A DNA stretch of 64,000 bases, from positions 45,532,701 to 45,596,700 of the forward strand of contig OZ034969.1 of NCBI GenBank assembly GCA_964030785.1, written 5' to 3'. The position numbers and the translations under genes are program-made. The stretch comes from Siderastrea siderea. Taxonomy: Eukaryota; Cnidaria; Anthozoa; Scleractinia; Rhizangiidae. The notes below the pieces were generated by a model. It worked only from the letters and a program-made list of their open reading frames with translations, was not told where the DNA came from and ran no database searches. Below, piece after piece: positions 1 to 9,565 of this stretch; the first letter of the stretch is position 1, and the number at the start of each line of letters is the position of its first letter.

Positions 1-809
1 TCTAAACAGCTTTTTGCCTTTCTTTTGTATAATTTGGACTTACGAGGTTGACTCTAAAAAGTGGGTAATTTGTCTTAGTAGAGTAGAAATTAACAAGACC
101 ACTACACCAAACATTGCCTCAAAATTTCCACACTCTTTACAGGGTAAAGGTTATCTATGAGATAGGCCAGTATTGTGAGATAATGCTCCAATTAAAATAT
201 CTTAAGTTGAATGTTCTGTTTGTTGGCATTTCGACCACTGACGCCTTTGATCATCAAGCAAGGCTGTTCTTTCCCTCTTACAGCCCTCCCAATAACCATT
301 ATTTGCTCTCATTTGGCTTCACGTACCAGTGCCTGAAATTTTTACTCTCAACCTGACTCCCACCTTATGAAATGTTTTGCTCTGATAAAGAGATTATCAG
401 TGGTGGAAACATAAACAACTTAGAAGTAGCCATTTTTGCTATAAGTACTTATCCAGCCTCACAGATAACACTGGTTTCAATATGGCAAGCTTTCTATGAA
501 TTATTTTAATTAGGACCACATTTGCACTGAGGGTACTTCCATTAGTGACATTTTTTGTAAAAAAAGTATATTAAGAAAGTCATCAAAATGTACCATCAAC
601 GCTTCATAATGTCTTCACAACATATTTATTAAGCTTAAGTGTTGCTGTTGAAAGACTAGCTATGTTTAGTACATGTGACTGTAGAGCCTAACTATTATTA
701 CCCCCTCCCCCCCCCAACAAAAAGGGGAAAATTCTTAATGCAGCCAATCACCTTGACAACAGGCTGAGACCCCTTCCCAGAGGAGAGGATCCCACATCAA
801 GCACCTGAA

Positions 810-955
810 TAACCTGCAATCAGGCCAGATTTTAGTGTCTCTCTCATATTCTCTTATGTGGGTCGCTTGCTAAAATTGGGCTCTATTTTTCGTTTTGCCT
901 TTCCCATCTGAATGTTTCACCAAGCAAAATGAAAACAGAGCCTGATCGCCGGTTA
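810..955. mobile_element. Short MITE, copy 1 of a 9-bp-TSD family
   Basis: 146-bp element with imperfect terminal inverted repeats, TAACCTGCAATCAGGC on the left and GCCTGATCGCCGGTTA on the right. It is flanked by GCACCTGAA (801-809) and GCACCTCAA (956-964), a 9-bp target duplication with one mismatch. A second member with the same termini is at 32627-33005. Nine-base duplications are typical of Mutator-like (MULE) transposons. It has no coding capacity. Confidence 0.75.
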
Positions 956-990
956 GCACCTCAAACAATCTCCCTGGTGATCCAGATTTT

Positions 991-1126
991 CAGGATCCTC
1001 CCAGTTTATGAATTGGTTCTTATCTCTCGCATATTGAGCCGAGGAATCTCTCGTGATTCTCCTCTCTTACATGTTGAACTCAACATGCAAGACGTTAGAA
1101 TCACGTCATAAACTGGGACGGTCCTG
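991..1126. repeat. Palindromic MITE-like element
   Basis: The left end CAGGATCCTCCCAGTTTATG and the right end CATAAACTGGGACGGTCCTG are inverted copies, and the interior is also largely self-complementary (around TGTTGAACTCAACA). The two strands therefore translate to similar spurious peptides. I see no clear target duplication. It probably lies in the PCYOX1 3' UTR or just downstream. Confidence 0.6.
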
Positions 1127-1250
1127 AAGTTATGGGTATTGTGGTGGATTATAATTCGGGGATTTTGTTTCAGGCGCTGGGTGCAGAAGAGTGCATCCAT
1201 TGGGAGATACTGGGGTAATTAAAGGGGTGCAAATTACTAAACTACGTCCA

Positions 1251-2056
1251 CTACAGTTCACCCTTAGGGCCCTCCTTGGTATCTGAAGTCACATTGTTTT
1301 CTCCTGCACCAGTTGCTTCACCAGTGTAATACTGATATGCTAGCAATGCCGCATTCTTAGCACTCACGGCTGACATCTCCATTGCACTGGCAGAGCGCTC
1401 AATTGCATTGATGTAAAAAACACCATCATCCAAGACAAATGACCAAAACTTCTCAGGAGGGGTATAGTGGGGATATGCCAGCCAGGATGCTACTTTCATG
1501 TCATTTACACTGCTAAACAACTTATTCAGTTGGGAAGCACTAAGATCTGATCGTGAAAACACCTTGTGAATTGGCATTTCCTTTGGATCCACTTTTGTCC
1601 TGTTTTCAACAGGTTCTTGCTTGCCGATAGAGTTGAAATAGTTGTTAGGGGTTTCTGTGGTGGCTATAACTTCAGGTATGTCATTTTCAGTTGCAAATTC
1701 AAAGTGCGTCATATTGACAAAGCCGTGCACAAAAGTAGCGACTGTACGCCAGAATTCTCCAAGTTGTTTAGGAGTTGGCCAGTTTTTGCAGTCTTTACAA
1801 TCAAAGAAGTAATTGACAATTTCAAATGGAGAAGCTACAATCACAATGTCATATTGTTTGTCGGGAATAAGACCCTCACCTTTCAATGTGTACACTGGAT
1901 GTTTTAGTTCACCATTGGAACTTTTTACTACTTCTGTTACTCTGGTGTTCTTGTATAGTGTGGCTTTAGAAGAAGAAAGCAAACCATCACAGACTTTCCA
2001 GTTTCCACCTTCAACTGACCAGAGACCTCCCTGTGATCCTGCCAGAGACACTGCTC
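1251..2056 (-). CDS. PCYOX1: PCYOX1 exon 3 with stop codon
   Basis: Terminal coding exon of 806 nt ending in TAG at 1251-1253. It carries the AVSLAGSQGGLWSVEGGNW motif and the C-terminal part of the oxidase domain, ending in a short acidic and glycine-rich tail. The 3' UTR lies below 1251. A candidate polyadenylation signal (AATAAA on the minus strand) is at 625-630, which would give a UTR of about 620 nt containing two small palindromic elements; this is uncertain. Confidence 0.92.
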
Positions 2057-5000
2057 CTGTTATAGATATAGTAAAATGTCAAACTGTGAGATAATGGTTA
2101 TTAAAAAGAGCATTTATAAGGCTTCCTGTGGGTTATGTAGGCTAAAACCTTTTCAGTCTCTCAATCTGATGATGGATAATATAGTATGTATGATACCTTG
2201 TCTATTATAACCACTTAATTATAATGTCCTTCATTTTGTGAAGGAGTATTAAAAATACTCAATTTCATGAATTGTTTATCCACCCAATGTGTAAATGGAC
2301 TCTATAAACTGTCTGCTCTGAGAAATCAACATTCTTACCTGCAAACCCATTCAATGTCACATCCTGGCCATAGTTGATTCTCATAACAGCTGTCACTAGC
2401 TCATCAATCAACAATGGCTTGAGACCAATCTTCTCCAAAGTTTGTCTTGTGGTTAGCTGCGTGTACTCATACATCTCATCCCCACCCATGGCTTTCAGCA
2501 TGTCAGGTACATTGTTAAATGCCTGCTGGTTTTCTTGCAACTTGTAAATATTTGAAAAGTTCTTTAGCATGTTGGTAATGAACTTGTTCATGGTGTAGAG
2601 GTCCATTAAGCCATATCGCCAAATAAGCTTAAGATAATTCACAATCTTCCATCTGCTGCCATAGAAGACAAACTCTTTGCCATTGTAAATTCCAAGAAGA
2701 CTACTAGCCTCATTGCTTTCAAGCTTTTTCAGGCCTATTTGTAAGGAAGAAAAGACACCACATAAGTACTAAAAACACAAGCTTGTCATATGGATGTAAT
2801 GGTATCTCGTGGAGATCTCATCTTAACCTGTGATTAGACCCCTCCTGGGCAGCTTGCACTGACACCCAATAAATCAGTACCTTGTGGATTCATATTAAAA
2901 AAAAAACAGAAAAAACTTGACATTTATAGGGAAAGCCCTGTTCATGTGGCATTGGATTTACTATGTTTTAGAGGCATGATAGAATAACAGCTGACATGGC
3001 ATTTTTTCTTGTTTTGGATATTGTAATATATACATATTTAAAAAAAAAATTTCTTAGCCATGTCAACACAGACAATGGAAGGCAGCATGCATGTACACAG
3101 TGTATGGAAGGTCATGGGTTCCATTGCCGTCAGGGACTCAGATTTTCTCTTTGTCCCACTCTTGTGACTGTGACAATATTGTTATTGCGTGACACTGTCA
3201 CAGCCTCGTGGCGTGCCTACGTCAGAGCCTCGTTCCGAATAAAAGACTTGTTGTTAAAACCGCCATCTTGAATCAGGGCTTGTCTTTCTCTCTCATTCCC
3301 GAACAAGAACTTAGTGTATAACTTGTTACATGGTGGCAGCGTAACGGAGTAAACGTCAAACAGTGACTACTGCTGTTTTCGTTTTTCTTTCGGACTCTCA
3401 AGAACAGTGCTTTACGTCGAACAGTGTACTGCTGTGCTCGACCGCGTGTTTACTTTGAATTGAGTGCTCAATCAAGTTGTGCAATATGCCTGACCCTGAA
3501 GCTCCTCAAATTCAAGCTCTTCAGGCTCCTCAAACTCCTGCTTTCCGACGACCTCAAGTCTCTACTCCAAAACCTCTCGAGGTCGACGGCGATCGCGCTG
3601 ACAATTGGAAAATTTGGAAACAAAGATGGGAAAACTACTGCACAATCACCGGCCTCCTCGATCAACCTGAGGATTATAAGTGTGCTATGCTCCTCCACAG
3701 CATCGGAGTCGATGCGATGCGAATCTACAACGGACTAAAGTTCGGTGAGGGCGAAGACTGCAACAAAATGGCCGATGTAGTTAAGAAGTTTGACCATCAC
3801 TTCCTCGGACAGACTCAAGAGTTCTTCGAGCGTTTCCAATTCAACCGTCGGAACCAGGAAACCGGTGAGTCAATTGATGAATATTTGTCCGTTCTTAGAA
3901 ACATGGCAAAAACCTGTGGGTTTTGTGACTGTATGCGCGAACTGTTGATAATGGATCGTTTGCTCCTTGGCATCTTGGATGACAAAACGCGGGAAGAACT
4001 GCTCTCCACGCATGATTTAACCCTCATGAAAGCTATCGAAATCTCCCGCGCTAGAGAAGCCGCAACCCTTCACATGAAAGCTTTAAAAAGTGAAGAAATC
4101 AACAAAGTCAAGGAAACATCAAAACATAAGAAGCATAAGAAGCACAGGGACCCCACTAAAAGCAAACCTCGCCAAACTGAGGATCCACCCACAGTCTCTA
4201 AGAAGTGCCTTTTCTGTACTCAAGTACATGTTATGAAAAAGGAACTATGCCCTGCCTGGGGAAAGTCGTGCGCATCCTGTGGTGGAAAGAACCACTTTTC
4301 TGCTTCAAGAAAGTGTAAAGGTCGAAGCGTTCATGGTGTAAAGGATGACTATACCTCCGACTCATCGGACAGTAGCACTGGGACTATCAGTGCTATAACA
4401 GCTGAGCTAGGTCACAATGTTAATTCTGTTCAGCACCAACTGATCTACTGCGAAATGGAGATCAACCATCAACCTGTGAAACTTCAGGTCGACTGCGGTG
4501 CAACTGCTTGCATTCTGCCAAAACGCTACCTTGGAGACCTCCAGATTCGCCCTGAGATTGTCAACCTTCAGATGTGGAACAAATCGTCTGTTAAAGCCCT
4601 CGGTAAATGCAAGGTACATGTCAGAAACCCGGCTACAATGGAAAAGTTCAAGGTCGACTTTGTCATAGTTGACAAGGACCTAACCCCGCTACTCAGTGGT
4701 AGTGCAGCGCAGGCAATGGGCCTCATCACTGTGAACTTTGATAACTTCAAAGTGGTCAATACAGTTTCCTCAGCTGATCACCTCTTCGTTCAGCAGTTTC
4801 CTGATGCCTTCAAGGACACACCAGGCACTCTCCCTGGCAAGAAGGTCCACTTGACCACAGAGGATGGAGCCGTCCCAGTCGTGCGTTGTGCTCGTACACT
4901 CCCGGAAGCTAGGAAGGGCGTGGTTAAGGCTGAACTTCAGCGACTAAGAGCTGAGTCCATAATTGTGCCAGTTGACGAGCCCACTGACTGGGTTAGTCAG

Positions 5001-8000
5001 ATGTCCGTAGCTGAGAAGAAGTCTGGCATTCGCATTTGCATAGACCCCAGACCACTAAATGAGGTGCTAAAGCGCGAGCACTATAAGCTCCCAGTCTTAG
5101 AAGACGTCCTGCCTGGACTCACCTCAGCCTGCAAGTTTTCAGTATGTGACCTGAAGTCAGGGTACCTCCACTGTGAACTAGACTACGAGTCAAGCCTATT
5201 GACCACCTTCGCAACTCCATTTGGGCGTTACCGCTGGTTACGCCTCCCATTTGGCCTGAAAGTAAGCAGCGAAATCTTCCAGAAGCGACTGCATCAAGCT
5301 CTGGAAGGCCTAGAAGGTGTCCGCTGCATAGCCGATGATGTAATTATCTGGGGTCGCACAGATGAAGAACATGATGAACGAGTACGCCTCTTCCTCCAAC
5401 GCTGTTGTGAAATTGGAATCTCCCTGAACAAAGAGAAGTGCCGTTTTGGTTTGCACGAAATTCCATTCATGGGCCATGTAGTCAGCAACAGCGGCCTCAA
5501 GCCTGATCCATCAAAGGTGGAAGCTATCACGAAGATGGAACCTCCTCCCGATAAAGCAGGTGTGGAAAGGCTGAGAGGAACTGTCAACTATTTGTCTAAG
5601 TTCGTACCCAGGCTCGCTGAAGTAATGCGACCTATCAACGACCTAGCTCGTCCCGACACAGAATGGATCTGGGACTCTGCTCAGGACAAAGCCTTTGAGG
5701 AAATCAAGCATCTGCTAACACAAGCACCTGTGCTGGCTTACTTTGACCCAACAAAGGAACTGTCTATTCAATGTGATGCTAGTGGACAAGGTTTGGGAGC
5801 CGCTCTCCTACAAGAGGGACGACCACTAGCCTATGCGAGCAGAGCCCTAAGCGACACTGAAACTAGATATGCAACCATCGAGAAGGAGATGCTGGCCATT
5901 GTGTTTTCCCTAGAGAAATGGCACCAGTACACCTTTGGCCGACCTGTCGTGGTGTATTCGGATCACAAGCCCTTAGAGGCTATCACGAAGAAAACGCTTG
6001 ACAGAGCTCCTAAGCGTCTCCAAGGCATGCTAGTACGAGCCCTAGCCTATGACATCAAAGTGCAGTACCTCAATGGCAAAGAAATGTTCCTAGCTGATAC
6101 TCTTAGCAGAGCATTCCTTCCCAAAGCCAGTGATGATGGGCAAGAAGAGTTTGAAACCATCAACGCCCTCACATACTTAGTCATGCCTGATGAGAGAATC
6201 CGTGAGATTCGCCAGCACACTGGCGGCGATCCGGCCTTACAGCAGCTCAAGCGAACCATCCAAGAAGGCTGGCCAGACAACAAATCATCACTACCGCCAC
6301 TCATTGTGCCTTACTTCAGCATTCGCGATGAATTGGCAGTCACTGGTGGTTTAGTCTTCCGTGGAGAAAGACTGGTGATTCCCAAGAGCATGAGGTCAGA
6401 GATTAAGAATGACATCCACAGTGGTCACCAAGGCGTCGAGTCATGCCTGCGACACGCACGTGAACATGTATTCTGGCCCGGCATGAACAAGGAGCTGAAG
6501 GAGTGGATCCAAGCTTGTGAAACGTGCAGGGAATTCGAGCAGACCCATTGTAAGGAGACACTCATGAGTCATGAAATTCCCGAGAGAGCATGGGAGAAGA
6601 TTGCAGCTGATCTGTTCACCTACAAGAACAAAGAATATCTCATCACTGTCTGCTACAAGTCCAATTTCTGGGAGCTAGATCGCCTGTACGACACCAAGTC
6701 TTCAACTATCATTAAGAAGCTGAAAGCTCACCTCGCCAGATATGGCATTCCCAAGCAGTTGGTTAGCGATAACGGCCCACAATTTGATTCCAATGAATTC
6801 AAAAAGTTCACCAAGAGCTGGGGCATCGAGCACACAACAACTTCACCCCACCACAGCAAAGCCAATGGCAAAATCGAGTCGGCCGTGAAAACTGCCAAGC
6901 GAATGTTACGCAAGACAACCAAAACAGGTGAAGACCAGTACTTGGCCCTGCTGAACATCAGGAACGTGCCTACACAAGGCGTAGACAGCAGCCCAGCCCA
7001 AAGGCTTATGGGGAGAAGAACCACAACCCTGTTACCAACCACACAGTTCCTACTTGAGCCCAGAAATCCAGCAAATCCTCATGAATCTGAGCAACTACGC
7101 CTAAACCAGATGAGACAGGCGAAGTATTACAACCGCTCCGCTCATGACCTGCCTGTGCTGAAGGCAGGTGACACTGTACGCATGAAACCATTTGTGCTTG
7201 GTCAGAAATCATGGGACAAAGCTGAAGTGACCAGGAGACTTGACGAGAGATCCTATGAAATTCAATCTTCCGGTACCACCTACAGGCGCAACAGACAGCA
7301 CCTGGTTAAGACTGCTGAACCATCTGTCCAGCATGACACCACTGAATGAGCTAAAGCGGATGCAAAGGTTGGACGTGACCATTCAACCCACCAGCAACCT
7401 CAAACTCCTGCTGTGCAGACCACTCCAGAGAAGGACCATGTGCAATCCAGCCCAAGGAAACACCATGCAGGAGAGAAAAGTGCCACACCCCCTCCTACGC
7501 GCACCCGTTCTGGACGCATCACAAGAGAACCAGCGAAGCTAAGCGACTATGTCAGGAATTGAACTGTTCTCTTGCGATAACATTGAGACTCATGCAGCAC
7601 ATGTGATATTATTATTATTAATTTTTTTTTTTTGAACTTTGCTGCCAGTTGATGTTGAACAATGTTATAGACTTGTTATTTGTTTCATTTTTTTTTCTAT
7701 TCTTTATTACTCGGCATTTATGGCTTATTAGGAAATGTTGTTACTTTAAAAAAAAAAACAAAAAAAAAAAAACAAAATGGGGAGGATGTGACAATATTGT
7801 TATTGCGTGACACTGTCACAGCCTCGTGGCGTGCCTACGTCAGAGCCTCGTTCCGAATAAAAGACTTGTTGTTAAAACCGCCATCTTGAATCAGGGCTTG
7901 TCTTTCTCTCTCATTCCCGAACAAGAACTTAGTGTATAACTTGTTACAGTGACAAACTGAATATTTCACCTTTCTTCATATTTTTCCATTACCTACAGCT

Positions 8001-9219
8001 GCCAAATATGCCAAATAGTTGCCTTAATGCAGGGTTAGGCAAAACCCTGACACCCCACTTAAAGACTGAAATTTCACTAAGATAAAGGCAAAAAGGTAAA
8101 GTAGCGCAAGAGCCAAGGAGCCCCCCCCCCCCCCCCCCCAGCCAGAGCTTATCCCAGTTTCTGTAGGATAAAGCAACTGAGAATACTCCTACACAAGTAC
8201 AGTACCCCCCTGGATGGAATGCTAGTCCATCACAGGGTTACCCCAAGCAGTATGTCACTGGAACCCATCTTATACACATGCACCTGGGGTGAAGAGAGAC
8301 AAAGTGGGGTAAAGCTTTTTGTATAAGGAAACAACACGATGGCAAGGACCTGACCTCGAACCACCGACCTTCAGATCTGAAGTCCAATGCCCTAACCACT
8401 ACACCAGCGCCCCTACAAAAATACCATACAAAAAGCTGTCTGAAACCGCAAGCTCTTGTCCTTTCCACTGCTTATCAAATAAAACAGGGGGTACAAAGTT
8501 CTACAGAGTGTTTACAGTTTTCTTGGAATAATCACAGACACGCTGTATTGCTATCAAACGTCCTTACAATAATTTACACTTACTTTGAAATGCTGTCCAT
8601 GCAAGTATAAAGGTTTGACTGAAATACTTGATTACTTGCAGTTCAATCAAAGTAAAACGTTGGCAATCATAAAAATCGAGAGTGATTTAATCCTGTGTCA
8701 CGCAATCAAAACCCAAACGATAGGAAACCACAATGATTTGCTGTTGTTGTCACCAGATCGAGCACTTCTCGACATCACAATCCCCCAAAAGTTATTTGTT
8801 AGCAATTAAAACATTTTTAACACAACAGCGATAATCAAATGTGATGATAGCTAATTGCATGACTTGTTAATATTGACACAAGCTTTGCACCTACCAAGAT
8901 GCTTGACGAAATCACCAATGTATTTGTTGTCCGGGTGAATTATAGACCCTCCAGATTCATACTCTTTGCCAGCAATTTTCATCGTAGCTAACCGCCCACC
9001 GATCCTATCTGATGCTTCAAATACATCGATCGTCGCCTGCGATCCAAAGAGCTCACGAATGAAATGAGAACAGCTTGAACCTCCAATACCCGCTCCAATG
9101 ATAGCGATGTTAGCGCTGTAGTTCCGTTCGGCCGCGCTGACTGAGTGATGTTTTGTGAGGAATAGACTTGGAATAAAGAGAATGCTTGTACCTAAGCCAA
9201 AACCTAAAGCTCTGAGCAT
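1251..9219 (-). CDS. PCYOX1: Prenylcysteine oxidase (PCYOX1-like), complete, 3 exons
   Basis: FAD-dependent thioether oxidase that breaks down prenylcysteine, the end product of prenylated-protein turnover, giving cysteine, an isoprenoid aldehyde and hydrogen peroxide; lysosomal or secreted in animals. Exons on the minus strand are 9219-8895, 2734-2339 and 2056-1251. Phases (1,1) join without a break to 508 codons plus TAG, close to the roughly 505 aa of vertebrate PCYOX1. Residues 1-30 form a hydrophobic signal-peptide-like start; the dinucleotide-binding motif GAGIGG is at residues 42-47; the downstream block FEASDRIGGRL is typical of this flavin oxidoreductase fold. The last exon opens with GAVSLAGSQGGLWSVEGGN, a family hallmark. 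The start ATG is the first in frame after the upstream region. Intron 1 (about 6.2 kb) contains the gypsy element in the opposite orientation. Identification is by recognised similarity; splice sites are GT-AG and were read by eye. Confidence 0.93.
2339..2734 (-). CDS. PCYOX1: PCYOX1 exon 2
   Basis: Middle exon of 396 nt, phase 1 to phase 1, encoding a helical substrate-domain stretch that includes LLGIYNGKEFVFYGSRWKIV and a tryptophan- and tyrosine-rich segment. The acceptor follows ACAAATAG and the donor is GTAAGA. It joins in frame to the last exon through the codon GGA in NGFAG-AVSLAG. Confidence 0.92.
3169..3330 (+). repeat. 5' LTR (162 bp)
   Basis: Starts TGTGACAATATTG and ends ACTTGTTACA, with TG...CA termini. 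It contains AATAAA at 3238-3243, a plausible polyadenylation signal. Read base by base, it is identical to the 3' LTR. No obvious TATA box is seen in so short an LTR. Confidence 0.96.
3331..3341 (+). other. Primer-binding site, tRNA-Leu type
   Basis: TGGTGGCAGCG follows the 5' LTR with no gap. TGG pairs with the CCA tail, and the whole 11 nt is complementary to the 3' end of animal tRNA-Leu (AAG or UAG isoacceptors, ...CGCTGCCA-CCA as recalled). The match breaks after 11 nt. Confidence 0.75.
3486..7349 (+). CDS. Gag-Pol polyprotein of the gypsy element, single ORF
   Basis: One uninterrupted 1,287-aa frame from the ATG at 3486; the frame is open slightly upstream but without an ATG. Order: Gag with a basic linker (about 1-235); a cysteine/histidine region with two knuckles near residues 241-277; aspartic protease with DCGAT near 336; reverse transcriptase from about 465, with its catalytic pair in ADD near 616; RNase H with the aspartates and glutamate of QCDASG, EKEM and SDHKP (about 764-826); integrase with a HHCC zinc domain (about 978-1015) and DDE residues near 1041, 1094 and 1130; then a chromodomain-free C-terminus of about 150 aa. 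Gag and Pol are fused without a frameshift. Similar single-ORF elements are common in cnidarians and other marine invertebrates. No broken domain is seen. Confidence 0.95.
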   Translation: MPDPEAPQIQALQAPQTPAFRRPQVSTPKPLEVDGDRADNWKIWKQRWENYCTITGLLDQPEDYKCAMLLHSIGVDAMRIYNGLKFGEGEDCNKMADVVKKFDHHFLGQTQEFFERFQFNRRNQETGESIDEYLSVLRNMAKTCGFCDCMRELLIMDRLLLGILDDKTREELLSTHDLTLMKAIEISRAREAATLHMKALKSEEINKVKETSKHKKHKKHRDPTKSKPRQTEDPPTVSKKCLFCTQVHVMKKELCPAWGKSCASCGGKNHFSASRKCKGRSVHGVKDDYTSDSSDSSTGTISAITAELGHNVNSVQHQLIYCEMEINHQPVKLQVDCGATACILPKRYLGDLQIRPEIVNLQMWNKSSVKALGKCKVHVRNPATMEKFKVDFVIVDKDLTPLLSGSAAQAMGLITVNFDNFKVVNTVSSADHLFVQQFPDAFKDTPGTLPGKKVHLTTEDGAVPVVRCARTLPEARKGVVKAELQRLRAESIIVPVDEPTDWVSQMSVAEKKSGIRICIDPRPLNEVLKREHYKLPVLEDVLPGLTSACKFSVCDLKSGYLHCELDYESSLLTTFATPFGRYRWLRLPFGLKVSSEIFQKRLHQALEGLEGVRCIADDVIIWGRTDEEHDERVRLFLQRCCEIGISLNKEKCRFGLHEIPFMGHVVSNSGLKPDPSKVEAITKMEPPPDKAGVERLRGTVNYLSKFVPRLAEVMRPINDLARPDTEWIWDSAQDKAFEEIKHLLTQAPVLAYFDPTKELSIQCDASGQGLGAALLQEGRPLAYASRALSDTETRYATIEKEMLAIVFSLEKWHQYTFGRPVVVYSDHKPLEAITKKTLDRAPKRLQGMLVRALAYDIKVQYLNGKEMFLADTLSRAFLPKASDDGQEEFETINALTYLVMPDERIREIRQHTGGDPALQQLKRTIQEGWPDNKSSLPPLIVPYFSIRDELAVTGGLVFRGERLVIPKSMRSEIKNDIHSGHQGVESCLRHAREHVFWPGMNKELKEWIQACETCREFEQTHCKETLMSHEIPERAWEKIAADLFTYKNKEYLITVCYKSNFWELDRLYDTKSSTIIKKLKAHLARYGIPKQLVSDNGPQFDSNEFKKFTKSWGIEHTTTSPHHSKANGKIESAVKTAKRMLRKTTKTGEDQYLALLNIRNVPTQGVDSSPAQRLMGRRTTTLLPTTQFLLEPRNPANPHESEQLRLNQMRQAKYYNRSAHDLPVLKAGDTVRMKPFVLGQKSWDKAEVTRRLDERSYEIQSSGTTYRRNRQHLVKTAEPSVQHDTTE
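7775..7786 (+). other. Polypurine tract of the gypsy element
   Basis: AAAATGGGGAGGA, purine-rich apart from one T, directly abuts the 3' LTR start at 7787, as expected for plus-strand priming. It is preceded by an A-rich run (7748-7774). Confidence 0.8.
7787..7948 (+). repeat. 3' LTR (162 bp)
   Basis: Same length and sequence as the 5' LTR, followed directly by the GTGAC target duplication. Its AATAAA is near 7856-7861. Confidence 0.96.
8081..8415 (-). mobile_element. tRNA-headed SINE in PCYOX1 intron 1
   Basis: Read on the minus strand, 8415-8342 resembles a tRNA: a GGTGTAGTGGTTAGGGCATT A-box-like stretch and GGTTCGAGGTC as the B box. A body follows with GATGGACTAGCATTCCATCC and TTATCCTACAGAAACTGGG, then a C-run on the plus strand (8120-8139). 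This head-plus-body organisation is that of widespread metazoan tRNA-derived SINEs. The cloverleaf is too degenerate to call a functional tRNA. Boundaries are approximate. Confidence 0.7.
8895..9219 (-). CDS. PCYOX1: PCYOX1 exon 1: signal peptide and FAD-binding motif
   Basis: First coding exon of 325 nt. It encodes the hydrophobic N-terminus and the Rossmann-type GAGIGG motif, then SGGSIIHPDNKYIGDFVKHLG. The donor is GTAGGT and phase 1 is carried into exon 2, which lies 6.2 kb away because of the retrotransposon insertion. Confidence 0.93.
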
Positions 9220-9565
9220 CGTGTGTCAACTCTTTCTGCAGAAATTAGCAGTTAATCACAATGGAACCAAAAAATCGAACCTTCTCTTGATTTCAAAATC
9301 TTGTACCCAGATCTTCCGCAGTCACACTTAGCAACATACGAGTGAGATCTGGGTACGAAGTGAAAACGCTCACGAATAGTGACGTCATCCTTCGCCTCTC
9401 AAAGATTGCTTGTGAAGAATGGAAATGCAAGCACCACAAAATTTGGGGGATGTGCTGCTGGGTCCCCGAGTCCCTTATCTATACCACAACATGTTCAGCG
9501 GCATTGTGCAACACCAAAAAATCCCTACCCTATCCCAGTCCCATTCCGTTGTGTCTGTCAATCCC
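9220..9565. promoter_or_regulatory. PCYOX1 upstream region
   Basis: Probable promoter and 5' UTR for PCYOX1 on the minus strand. No TATA box is evident. A short inverted pair, TGTACCCAGATCTT near 9303 and GAGATCTGGGTACG near 9345, could form a hairpin; the same ACCCAGATCT core recurs in the element at 13827-14098, so it may be transposon debris rather than a regulatory site. Confidence 0.4.

Larger units (their letters stand above)
3164..7953 (+). mobile_element. Intact Ty3/gypsy LTR retrotransposon with GTGAC target duplication
   Basis: A complete element from 3169 to 7948 (4,780 bp), flanked by perfect 5-bp GTGAC repeats (3164-3168 and 7949-7953). It has identical 162-bp LTRs beginning TGTGAC and ending TTACA, a tRNA-type primer-binding site directly after the 5' LTR, a purine tract directly before the 3' LTR, and one long gag-pol ORF in pol order protease-RT-RNase H-integrase, which places it in Ty3/gypsy rather than copia. 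There is no env-like ORF. It sits in intron 1 of PCYOX1 in the opposite orientation. Perfect LTR identity and an open ORF indicate a recent insertion. Confidence 0.96.

Noticed and set aside
8342..8415. Functional tRNA gene on the minus strand
   Set aside because: The anticodon arm is irregular and the region continues into a SINE body.
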